Below, one piece after another: positions 1 through 6,629 of a DNA stretch of 11,102 nucleotides. The notes beneath the pieces are model-generated. The model saw only the letters and a list, made by a program, of their open reading frames with translations. It did no database searches and had not been told where the DNA came from. The position numbers and the translations under genes are program-made. The DNA is taken from NCBI GenBank assembly GCA_028818385.1, contig JAPPNY010000032.1, forward strand, positions 1 through 11,102, read 5' to 3'. Source of the stretch: Spirochaetaceae bacterium. Lineage in GTDB: Bacteria > Spirochaetota > Spirochaetia > SZUA-6 > Bin103. The stretch's first letter is position 1. Every line of letters starts with the position of its first letter.

Positions 1-87
1 CTTCAACTTGGTCCCGGAGACTGCCTGATTCTGCTTGTTTCTAAGGAGCTCGCACGCTGATGATGTGGAGGGAGCGGGTCCGGCTGC

Positions 88-1332
88 TCAGGCGGGCTCG
101 GGAGGCGGCTCGATGAACGGGCCTTCCCGTCGCAGGCGTTCGAGGGTGGCACGGTACGCGGTGCTGCCGTCGGCAACCCAGCGCTCGAGCCTGATCCCGG
201 GCTGCGCTCCTTCCTCGAATCCGGTCAGGCGCTCCAGGTCCGGGTCATCCAGCGTGTACAGCGTCGCGCCGCCGGACAGGCGGGTTACGCCGACGAACTC
301 GGGGCGCGGCCGCGGCTTGCGGTCTGCCGCGCGCTGCAGCGCCTCCTCGTCTACCTCCACGCCGAGCCCGGGCGTCTCCGGGACCCGCGAGCTGCCCTCG
401 ACGACCGGGATGCGGGTGGTGGTGATGTCTTCCGCGTACTGGTCGTCGGCGTTGACGGTGTGAGCGGTGGCCGTCGGCAGGACCGCCGCCTGGTGCAGCG
501 TCAGGGCTTTCATCAGCGTGTTGCCCGTCTGCTGAATGATCACCTGCTTGTTGGCGGCCGCGTACGCGTACCCCTGCCGCATCGCGCGGCCGATGCCGTG
601 CGCGCCGATCATGTGCAGGTCGGCCGCCGCCAGCACGCTGCCTTGCGCCACAGCGAGTGGCGGAACGTGCATCACCAGCGGAATGCGGGTCCTGCCGCGC
701 AGATTGCGCCACCCGTCCAGGTCGTCCCACGGCAGCGGATCCTCGATGAAGCCGACGATGGGATGGTGCCGCAGCTCCTCCACGATCGGGAGCACGACGC
801 CCAGCGTGCGCGCGCGGTTCAAGTCCCAGTGGAGGCGGAATCCGGGCGGGGCGACCTCCTCGGCTGCACGGGTCTGCTCGATCACGTCGTAGAGCGGGCT
901 GCTGTGCATCTTGAAGACGCGATAGCCCTCGGCGACGGCGCGCCGGACCTCCTCCCGGAAGACGTCCGGCGGGCAGGGGCGGGTCCAGGCCGCGGCCGGC
1001 ACCGCGTCGCGCACCTTCTGGCCCATCAGCTTGTAGGCCGGCACGCCCAGGTGCTTGCCCATCACGTCGTAGAGGGCCATGGCCAGCGACATGCGGAGGT
1101 CGCTGTTGATGAAGTCGAAGGGGCTGTGCCCGACGACGCCGGCGATCGTCTCTTCCGGGATGGGACTCGCGTCGTCCTCCTCGCTGCCGTAGCCGGTGAC
1201 CCCGGTGTCGGTGCGCACGCGCACGACGATGTTGCGGTCGATGTCGTGCATGCGGATGTGCGCCTGCGGATCGTCGTACCGGGACGCGAATGGAAGCGCG
1301 ATGGGGATGACCTCGACGTCGATGACCTTCAT
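88..1332 (-). CDS. Mandelate racemase/muconate lactonizing enzyme family protein (enolase superfamily), divergent active site
   Basis: This 414-residue protein belongs to the enolase superfamily, whose members abstract a proton alpha to a carboxylate, often as sugar-acid dehydratases or epimerases in the cytoplasm. Visible landmarks are an N-terminal capping domain (about 1-110, with M-G-K-H-L-G-V-P near 91-98 leading into the barrel), a strand with K141-x-H143 where K-x-K is usual, metal-ligand candidates D170 (in HWDLN) and E197 (in FIEDP), and the end motif P-G-L-G-V at 321-325. The third acidic metal ligand expected near 222-223 is replaced by H222/V223. The region that usually carries the catalytic histidine reads V-I-I-Q-Q (264-268). 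About 75 residues follow the usual end of the fold. The ATG at 1332 gives the typical family N-terminus, but there is no clear Shine-Dalgarno. Substrate is unknown. Family membership is confident; catalytic activity of the classical type is doubtful. Confidence 0.88.
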   Translation of the reverse strand: MKVIDVEVIPIALPFASRYDDPQAHIRMHDIDRNIVVRVRTDTGVTGYGSEEDDASPIPEETIAGVVGHSPFDFINSDLRMSLAMALYDVMGKHLGVPAYKLMGQKVRDAVPAAAWTRPCPPDVFREEVRRAVAEGYRVFKMHSSPLYDVIEQTRAAEEVAPPGFRLHWDLNRARTLGVVLPIVEELRHHPIVGFIEDPLPWDDLDGWRNLRGRTRIPLVMHVPPLAVAQGSVLAAADLHMIGAHGIGRAMRQGYAYAAANKQVIIQQTGNTLMKALTLHQAAVLPTATAHTVNADDQYAEDITTTRIPVVEGSSRVPETPGLGVEVDEEALQRAADRKPRPRPEFVGVTRLSGGATLYTLDDPDLERLTGFEEGAQPGIRLERWVADGSTAYRATLERLRREGPFIEPPPEPA

Positions 1333-1355
1333 GGGACGGGTGTACTGTAACCGGG

Positions 1356-2495
1356 ATGAAGCTCATCGGCATCGAGCCGACGCCCAATCCGAACAGCATG
1401 AAGCTGGTGCTCGACGAGACGCTCGCGCGTGGCGTCAAGGCCACCTATCGCGCCGGGGACGAGGTTTCGGCCCCGTTGATTCGAGACCTCCTGTCGATCG
1501 CCGGCGTCGCCGGCATCTTTCACACCTCGGACTTCATGGCCGTGCAGCGGACGTCCGGCACGGACTGGCAGGGGATTCTCGCTCAGGTCCGGGCTGTCTT
1601 CGATGCCGCCACCGGCGTGGATGCCGAGGTCGCCGTGCCCGGCGAGAAGGGGTCGGCGCGCGAGCTGCTGGCGTCGATGCAGGTGTTCCGCGACATCCCC
1701 ATGCAGGTGAAGGTGGCCGGCGGCGGCGGGGAGATCCGCCGAGGACTCGGGCGCCGCTTCGACGCGGCCGTGAAGCGCGCCATGCCGGCCGCCAGGAACC
1801 CGCTGATGGAGCGCCGCTGGATCGAGCTCGGCACGCGCTACGGGGACCCCGAGGAGGTGGCCGCGAGCGTCGTGGCGGAGGTGCTCGCGCTGTACGACTC
1901 GGATCGGCTCGCGCGGCTGGCCGACCGCGCGCTGTCGCCCGATCCGGATGAGCCGGAGGCCGGGCCGGACCGCCGGAGGCTGATCGGAGATCTGGATGCC
2001 CCCGACTGGCGCGCACGGTATCGGGCGCTCCGCAGGCTGGGGGCCGACGCCGGGCTGCTGCCCAGGATCGTCGCGCTCGCCGGCGACGCCCACCTGTCGG
2101 TGCGCAGGCAGGCGATCGTGCTGTTGGGGCTGTCCAGGGACGAGAGGGCTCTGGCCCCGCTCCTCGACGCGCTGCGTGACCCGATCGCGGCGGTCCGTCG
2201 AACCGCCGGAGATGCGCTCAACGATCTGGGCAATACCGAGGTCGCGGCGGCGATCGCCGAGACCCTGACCGACAGCAGCGCCCTGGTTCGCTGGCGTGCT
2301 GCACGGTTCCTCTTCGAGCTGGGCGACGAGCGCTCGCTGCCAAGCTTGCGGGCCGCCAGGGACGACCAGGTGTTCGAGGTGCGCATGCAGATCGAGCAGG
2401 CGATCGAGCGCATCGAGAGCGGGGCGAGGCCCGAGGGGCCGGTCTGGCAGCGGATGACCCGCAGCGAAGGCGATGCAGACGCCGCTCGATCGTAG
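1356..2495 (+). CDS. CvfC/YpgR-like protein: Nfu N-terminal domain, virulence-factor domain and HEAT repeats
   Basis: The 379-residue protein opens with the Nfu_N signature P-T-P-N-P-N-S-M-K (8-16), covering about 1-90. A middle segment (about 105-185) carries the pattern R-R-W-x-x-L-x-x-R-Y-x-D-P (153-165) followed by S-V-V-x-E-x-x-A-L-Y-D (171-181), as in conserved virulence factor C of Staphylococcus and YpgR of Bacillus. From about 205 to 355 there are four to five helical HEAT-type repeats (D-x-x-x-x-V-R-x-x-A-x-x-x-L-G pattern). I see no cysteine anywhere, and the C-terminal CxxC domain of true Nfu scaffolds is absent, so direct Fe-S cluster binding is unlikely. HEAT repeats suggest a protein-binding scaffold; the molecular role of the family is poorly known. 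The start is fixed by the family N-terminus, with no strong ribosome-binding site. It is 36 nt upstream of the Kelch gene and may be read with it, but a metabolic link is not evident. Confidence 0.85.
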   Translation: MKLIGIEPTPNPNSMKLVLDETLARGVKATYRAGDEVSAPLIRDLLSIAGVAGIFHTSDFMAVQRTSGTDWQGILAQVRAVFDAATGVDAEVAVPGEKGSARELLASMQVFRDIPMQVKVAGGGGEIRRGLGRRFDAAVKRAMPAARNPLMERRWIELGTRYGDPEEVAASVVAEVLALYDSDRLARLADRALSPDPDEPEAGPDRRRLIGDLDAPDWRARYRALRRLGADAGLLPRIVALAGDAHLSVRRQAIVLLGLSRDERALAPLLDALRDPIAAVRRTAGDALNDLGNTEVAAAIAETLTDSSALVRWRAARFLFELGDERSLPSLRAARDDQVFEVRMQIEQAIERIESGARPEGPVWQRMTRSEGDADAARS

Positions 2496-2531
2496 CAGAG
2501 CCCGTGCAGCCCCTGCTGACGGGGCAGCGCC

Positions 2532-3470
2532 GTGAACGTCTCCTTTGCGGCGCCGACGCGGCAGGCGGTGTGGTCCCCGCGACACGGCCATACCGTCGTG
2601 CGCTTCCGGGACCGCTTCTGGCTCTACGGCGGGTGCGAGGAGCAGAGCGAGGATCCGGCGGCGATCCTGGGGGACACTTGGTCGTCCGCCGACGGCGCGG
2701 CGTGGCGCCGGGAGGCGGCTTCCGCCGCGTGGCCCGCCCGCTACCTGCAGCAGATGGTCGTGTACCGCGGTCGGATCTGGATGTTCGGCGGCATGCACCG
2801 CTATCGGCCGGAGCGCGTGAATCTCAACGACGTGTGGCGCTCCGCGGACGGCGTGAGCTGGGAGCTGGTGACCGGGGCGGCGCCGTGGCCGCCGCGCCAC
2901 GTGTTCGCCGCCACCGTCCACGACGGGCGGATGTGGGTGGGCTGCGGCGCGCCGGACGGCGAGGTGTACTACGACGACCTGTGGTCGTCCACCGACGGCG
3001 CCAACTGGCGCCGCTGCCCGGCGGACGGTCAGCGCTTCTCGGTCCGCAAGAGCCCGGCGCTGGTGAGCTTCGGGGGATCGCTGTGGGTCATCGGTGGCAT
3101 GGAGCTGCTGCGGCCCGGAGTGTGCGTGGCGGTCAACGACGTGTGGCGCTCCGCGGACGGCTCTGCGTGGACGCAGGTGACCGGCGCGGCGGCCTGGTCG
3201 CCGCGGGACTTCCCCACGGTGATCCCGTTCGGGGACCGGCTGTGGCTGATCGACGGCCGCGAGGAGCGCTCCGGCCGCCACGTGCCGGAGCTGTGGTGGT
3301 CTGTCGACGGCGCGCACTGGCACCGCCACCCAGCGTCGCTGCCGTGGCCTGGGCGGCACTGCGCCTCGCCGCTGCTGGTGGGCGGCACGGTGTGGCTGTT
3401 CGGCGGGTGCGAGAGCGGCCCGCGCGAGGCACACTACAACGACGTGCGCACGATGCGCTTTCAGGAGTAG
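2532..3470 (+). CDS. Kelch-like six-bladed beta-propeller protein
   Basis: The 312-residue protein consists of about six propeller blades and little else. Each blade has a hydrophobic strand ending in a Gly-Gly or equivalent (L-Y-G-G 31-34, M-F-G-G 84-87, V-G-C-G 136-139, V-I-G-G 186-189, L-I-D-G 239-242, L-F-G-G 289-292), then a D-x-W-x-S-x-D-G-x-x-W-type strand and a closing P-R. The last blade lacks its outer strands and is probably completed by the N-terminus. There is no signal peptide or membrane segment, so it should be cytoplasmic. The only available start is GTG 2532: an in-frame stop lies at 2517-2519 and the next ATG is at residue 75. GGGG at 2521-2524 may serve as a weak ribosome-binding site. 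It ends 4 nt before the first GH32/43-like gene, implying co-transcription. Kelch propellers can be enzymes (galactose oxidase, N-acetylneuraminate epimerase) or binding modules. No catalytic signature is clear, so the function is unassigned. Confidence 0.85.
   Translation: MNVSFAAPTRQAVWSPRHGHTVVRFRDRFWLYGGCEEQSEDPAAILGDTWSSADGAAWRREAASAAWPARYLQQMVVYRGRIWMFGGMHRYRPERVNLNDVWRSADGVSWELVTGAAPWPPRHVFAATVHDGRMWVGCGAPDGEVYYDDLWSSTDGANWRRCPADGQRFSVRKSPALVSFGGSLWVIGGMELLRPGVCVAVNDVWRSADGSAWTQVTGAAAWSPRDFPTVIPFGDRLWLIDGREERSGRHVPELWWSVDGAHWHRHPASLPWPGRHCASPLLVGGTVWLFGGCESGPREAHYNDVRTMRFQE
2825..2852 (+). repeat. 28-nt repeat within the Kelch gene, copy 1 (blade 2)
   Basis: This stretch encodes N-D-V-W-R-S-A-D-G and is identical over 28 nt to 3134-3161. 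The flanking bases, which encode V-T-G-A-A-x-W-x-P-R in both blades, are also highly similar. This suggests a relatively recent duplication or conversion between blades 2 and 4. Confidence 0.8.
3134..3161 (+). repeat. 28-nt repeat within the Kelch gene, copy 2 (blade 4)
   Basis: Second copy of the repeat at 2825-2852, in the same reading frame and also encoding N-D-V-W-R-S-A-D-G (residues 202-210). The other blades keep the motif but not the nucleotide identity. Confidence 0.8.
3463..3467 (+). promoter_or_regulatory. Ribosome-binding site of the first GH32/43-like gene
   Basis: AGGAG lies inside the last codons of the Kelch gene, 7 nt before ATG 3475. It fixes that start and couples translation of the two genes. 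Confidence 0.75.
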
Positions 3471-3474
3471 AACG

Positions 3475-5004
3475 ATGGGCGGGGCGCTGGACTACTTTCG
3501 GGGCGAGCCGCTGGAGGTGGGGACCACCCCGCAGTTCCTGTTCGACGACCACGTGGTGGAGGACGTCTGGAGCCTGAAGCGCGTCTCCCAGGCGGCCGCC
3601 AAGTTTACCGGCAACCCGGTGATGGTGCCGGATCAGGTCGGCGAGATGTGCTGCTACGAGGCGCACGTGCTGCGTGACCCGGACGACGGCCGCCTGCGCA
3701 TGTGGTACCAGGACTCCGACGTGGAGGCGCACTACCGCGATCGGGCGGAGCCGGGCTCGGCGGAGGGCCACGCCGACTTCTGCCGCTACGCGGAGAGCGA
3801 GGACGGCGTGCACTGGCACAAGCCCAGGCTCGGGCTGCTCCGCCACCGCGGCACCGACCGCAACAACATCGTGCTGGCCGGCGTGCGCGAGTGCGATCGT
3901 TCCGCGGTCGTACTCAATCCCGATCCCGACGACGGCGAGCGCCGCTACATCATGGGCTACCTGGACCAGCCGCACGGCGTGAGCGGCGTCTGCCTGGCCT
4001 ATTCGGCCGACGGCATCCACTGGCGCGAGGAGCCGAGCAACCCGGTCATCCAGGGACACTACGACTGCGTGAACACGCCGGTGTGGGACCCGCTGGCCGG
4101 CCACTGGCTGTGCTACACGCGGCCGACCGTGCACGCAGCCGGCTTCCTGAACCGCGAGCGGATGGCGACCGACTCCGACAAGGAGCGTGGCCTCGAACGG
4201 CACCATCGCCGGCACGTGGCCGTGGCGGTGAGCCGGGACCTGCGCGACTGGGGGAAGGTGCGGACGGTGTTCTATCCGGACGAATTGGACCCGCAATGGC
4301 CGGACATCGATCACTTCCGCCCGTTCTTCCACGAGGGGTTGCTCATGGCCAACGCCTGCTACGTGGACCCGACCGGCCGCACGCTTGGCCAGCTCCGCTA
4401 CATGTGGAGCCGGGACGGGTTCCGCTGGCAGCAGGCGCCGGATCGGCAGTGGCTGGTGCCGCGCGGGCCCGAGGGCCACTTCGACGACGGCTGGGTGCTG
4501 GGAGCGTCCGCGCCGCTGCGCATGGGCCACCAGATGTGGTTCTACTACGGCGGCCAACCGCTGCACACGCAGTCGGGATCGGGCGGCGGCGGATCGGCGG
4601 TCGGCTTGGCCAAGCTGGTATGGGACCGCTTCGTGTCGCTGAAGGCGGAAGGTGAGCCCGGCTTCCTGCTCACGCGCGAGGTGCGGATCGCCGGCAACGA
4701 GCTGCGGCTGAACTGCGCCACCGGGCAGCGCCATCCCACCCTGACCGGCCTGGCGGTGCTGGGCGACATCCGCGTGGAGCTGGTAGAGTCGCTGCCGGCG
4801 CGCGAGGCGGTGGTCGGCGGCCGGCCGGTGCCGGGATTCACCATGGACGACTGCGACGTGATCCGCACCAACCGCACCGAGCATCGCGTCACCTGGAACG
4901 GCAACTGGGACCTGAGCGAGGTGCGCGGCAGGGCGCTGCACCTGCGTTTCCGGCTCAACGAGTCCGAGCTCTACACCTTCGCCTTCGGCGAGGGGGCGGC
5001 GTGA
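3475..5004 (+). CDS. GH32/43-like beta-propeller glycosidase family protein, tandem paralogue A
   Basis: The 509-residue protein resembles the five-bladed propeller fold of glycoside hydrolase families 32/43/68, which cleave or transfer furanosides and related sugars. It has repeated S-x-D-G-x-x-W strands (108-114, 177-183, 312-318), a paired-Asp segment F-D-D-H near the N-terminus (23-26) where such enzymes often place the nucleophile, and a second F-D-D-G (336-339). A C-terminal part (about 395-509) rich in alternating hydrophobic strands and ending in L-Y-T-F-A-F looks like the beta-sandwich of GH32 proteins. The canonical N-D-P-N-G and R-D-P motifs are not clearly present, so activity and substrate are inferred, not shown. 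No signal peptide is visible, implying a cytoplasmic protein. It sits 4 nt after the Kelch gene with a good AGGAG, and 3 nt before a close paralogue (about four-fifths identical by eye). It may equally be a binding or phosphorolytic enzyme of the same fold. Confidence 0.72.
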   Translation: MGGALDYFRGEPLEVGTTPQFLFDDHVVEDVWSLKRVSQAAAKFTGNPVMVPDQVGEMCCYEAHVLRDPDDGRLRMWYQDSDVEAHYRDRAEPGSAEGHADFCRYAESEDGVHWHKPRLGLLRHRGTDRNNIVLAGVRECDRSAVVLNPDPDDGERRYIMGYLDQPHGVSGVCLAYSADGIHWREEPSNPVIQGHYDCVNTPVWDPLAGHWLCYTRPTVHAAGFLNRERMATDSDKERGLERHHRRHVAVAVSRDLRDWGKVRTVFYPDELDPQWPDIDHFRPFFHEGLLMANACYVDPTGRTLGQLRYMWSRDGFRWQQAPDRQWLVPRGPEGHFDDGWVLGASAPLRMGHQMWFYYGGQPLHTQSGSGGGGSAVGLAKLVWDRFVSLKAEGEPGFLLTREVRIAGNELRLNCATGQRHPTLTGLAVLGDIRVELVESLPAREAVVGGRPVPGFTMDDCDVIRTNRTEHRVTWNGNWDLSEVRGRALHLRFRLNESELYTFAFGEGAA

Positions 5005-6540
5005 ACGATGAGTAACGGCAGCTACTTCCGGGGCGAGCCGCTGGAGGTGGGCACCACCCCGCAGTTTCTGTTCGACGATCACGCGGTGGAGGACGTCTGG
5101 AGCCTCAAGCGGGTCTCCCAGATCGCCGCCAAGTTTCCCGGCAATCCGGTGATGGTGCCGGACCAGATCGGCGAGTCTTACTGCTACGAATCACACGTGG
5201 TGCGCGAGGACCAGGACGCCCCGGACGGGGGCCGCTTCCGGATGTGGTACCAGGACTCGGATGGTCAGGCCCACCATCGCGGTGCCCCGGAGCCCGGCTC
5301 GGCCGAGGGGCACGGTGACTTCTGCCGGTACGCGGAAAGCGAGGACGGCGTGCACTGGGTCAAGCCCAGGCTCGGTCTGCTCCGCCATCACGGCACCGAC
5401 CGCAACAATATCGTGCTGGCGGGGGTAGGCGAGTGCGACCGCTCCGCCGTGGTACTCAACCCCGATCCCGACGACCGCGAGCGGCGCTACATCATGGGGT
5501 ACCTGGACCAGCCGCGCGGCACCAGCGGCGTCTGCCTCGCCTACTCGGCCGACGGCATCCACTGGCGGGAGGAGCCGAGCAACCCGGTCATCCAGGGGCA
5601 CTACGACTGCGTGAACACCCCGGTTTGGGACCCGGTGTCAGGCCATTGGCTGTGCTATACGCGGCCGACGGTGCACGCATTCGGCTACGTGCGGCCGGAG
5701 CGTGGCTGGACGGACGTGGACTGGGAACGCGGCGAGGGCCGCCACCACCGGCGCCACGTGAGCGTGGCGGTGAGCCGCGACCTGGTGAGCTGGGGGAAGG
5801 TGCGCACGGTCTTCTATCCGGACGAGCTCGACCCCGAATGGCCGGACATCGACCATTTCCGGCCCTTCTTCCACAACGGCCTGTTCCTGGCCAACGCCTC
5901 CTACGTCGATCCGTCGGGCGGCCGCTTCGGACAGCTCCGCTTCATGTGGAGCCGCGACGGCTTTCATTGGCAGCAGGCGCCGGACCGCGCCTGGTTCATC
6001 CCGCGGGGCCCGGAGGGCCACTTCGACGACGGCTGGATCCTGGGGGCGTCGGCGCCGGTCGCGGTCGGCCACCAGATGTGGTTCTACTACGGCGGCCAGC
6101 CGCTGCAGATGCAGGTGTCGGTGGACCGGGGCAGCGCCGTGGGACTGGCCAAGCTGCCGCGCGACCGCTTCGTGTCGCTCAAGGCCGAAGGCGAGCCCGG
6201 CTTCCTGCTGACGCGGGAGGTGCGGATCGCCGGCAACGAGCTACGGCTGAACTGCGCCACCGGCCAGCGCTTCCCCAGCCGGACCGGCATGGCCGCGCTG
6301 GGCGACATCCGCGTCGAGCTGGTGGAGTCGCTGCCGGCGCGGGAGGCGGTGGTGGGCGGCCGTCCGGTACCGGGCTTCACCATGGAGGACTGCGACCCGA
6401 TCCGCACCAACCGCATCGATCACCGGGTGACCTGGCAGGAGAAGTGGGACCTGGGCGAGCTGCGCGGCCGGGCGCTGCACGTGCGCTTCCGGCTGACCGA
6501 GTCGGAGCTGTTCACGTTCGCGTTCGGCGACGCGGATTGA
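3481..6540 (+). repeat. Tandem gene duplication, two copies of about 1.5 kb
   Basis: Two direct copies (about 3481-5004 and 5014-6540) encode the paralogous propeller proteins. The bases just before each start codon share GAACGATG, so the duplicated unit probably included the translation start region. Identity is high at both protein and nucleotide level in the conserved blades, and the copies differ mainly in loops. Confidence 0.8.
5008..6540 (+). CDS. GH32/43-like beta-propeller glycosidase family protein, tandem paralogue B
   Basis: This 510-residue protein is collinear with the preceding gene product over its whole length. The N-terminal segment from Y-F-R-G-E to F-D-D-H, the block around Y-S-A-D-G-I-H-W and most of the C-terminal beta-sandwich are nearly invariant. 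Divergence is concentrated in three places: a loop near residues 58-72 with a short insertion rich in Asp/Gly, the segment after T-V-H (about 222-243), and the stretch after the Y-Y-G-G-Q-P motif where A has a Gly-rich loop. These variable loops would lie at blade edges and could set substrate preference. No signal peptide is present. ATG 5008 follows the stop of A by 3 nt, and a G-rich stretch at 4989-4999 may act as ribosome-binding site. It is the last gene of the plus-strand cluster. Catalytic residues are not proven. Confidence 0.72.
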   Translation: MSNGSYFRGEPLEVGTTPQFLFDDHAVEDVWSLKRVSQIAAKFPGNPVMVPDQIGESYCYESHVVREDQDAPDGGRFRMWYQDSDGQAHHRGAPEPGSAEGHGDFCRYAESEDGVHWVKPRLGLLRHHGTDRNNIVLAGVGECDRSAVVLNPDPDDRERRYIMGYLDQPRGTSGVCLAYSADGIHWREEPSNPVIQGHYDCVNTPVWDPVSGHWLCYTRPTVHAFGYVRPERGWTDVDWERGEGRHHRRHVSVAVSRDLVSWGKVRTVFYPDELDPEWPDIDHFRPFFHNGLFLANASYVDPSGGRFGQLRFMWSRDGFHWQQAPDRAWFIPRGPEGHFDDGWILGASAPVAVGHQMWFYYGGQPLQMQVSVDRGSAVGLAKLPRDRFVSLKAEGEPGFLLTREVRIAGNELRLNCATGQRFPSRTGMAALGDIRVELVESLPAREAVVGGRPVPGFTMEDCDPIRTNRIDHRVTWQEKWDLGELRGRALHVRFRLTESELFTFAFGDAD

Positions 6541-6574
6541 GCGGGCGGCGGGGCTCCCTCGCCTGAAAGACGAA

Positions 6575-6606
6575 GCGGGCACCTCCCCGGTCAGGGAGAT
6601 GCCCGC
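6575..6606 (-). terminator. Intrinsic terminator-like hairpin between convergent operons
   Basis: A 7-bp arm (6575-6581 with 6600-6606), one C/A mismatch, then a 5-bp arm (6583-6587 with 6594-6598) enclose a 6-nt loop. Read on the minus strand the hairpin is followed by TTCGTCTTT, a T-rich tract, so it best fits termination of the sugar-transport operon ending at 6630. On the plus strand it follows the paralogue B stop by 34 nt but is trailed by ACAAAG, so it would be weaker or only a transcript-end stabiliser there. Confidence 0.7.
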
Positions 6607-6629
6607 ACAAAGTCGGAGAAACGTATCGC

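Noticed and set aside
1..87. Left-edge segment checked for a terminator or gene
   Set aside because: An AAGGAG-like string is present near 43-48 but leads to no credible frame, and no hairpin with a T tract was seen.
35..463. Small plus-strand open frame near the left edge
   Set aside because: It begins at a TTG and overlaps the 3' end of the enolase-superfamily gene in antisense. The Ser/Arg-rich product shows no domain.
460..1350. Plus-strand open frame of 296 codons opposite the enolase-superfamily gene
   Set aside because: His/Val/Arg/Asp-rich antisense translation with no motif. The minus-strand frame has clear family landmarks.
1329..3434. Long minus-strand open frame of about 700 codons opposite the CvfC-like and Kelch genes
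   Set aside because: Composition is Arg/Ala/Pro/His-rich and without any family motif, as expected for the antisense of high-GC genes. Both plus-strand genes have recognisable domains.
3133..5082. Minus-strand open frame of about 650 codons opposite the Kelch gene and propeller paralogue A
   Set aside because: It mirrors the plus-strand coding sequence, has no ribosome-binding site or recognisable domain, and ends in low-complexity Arg/Ala/Thr runs.
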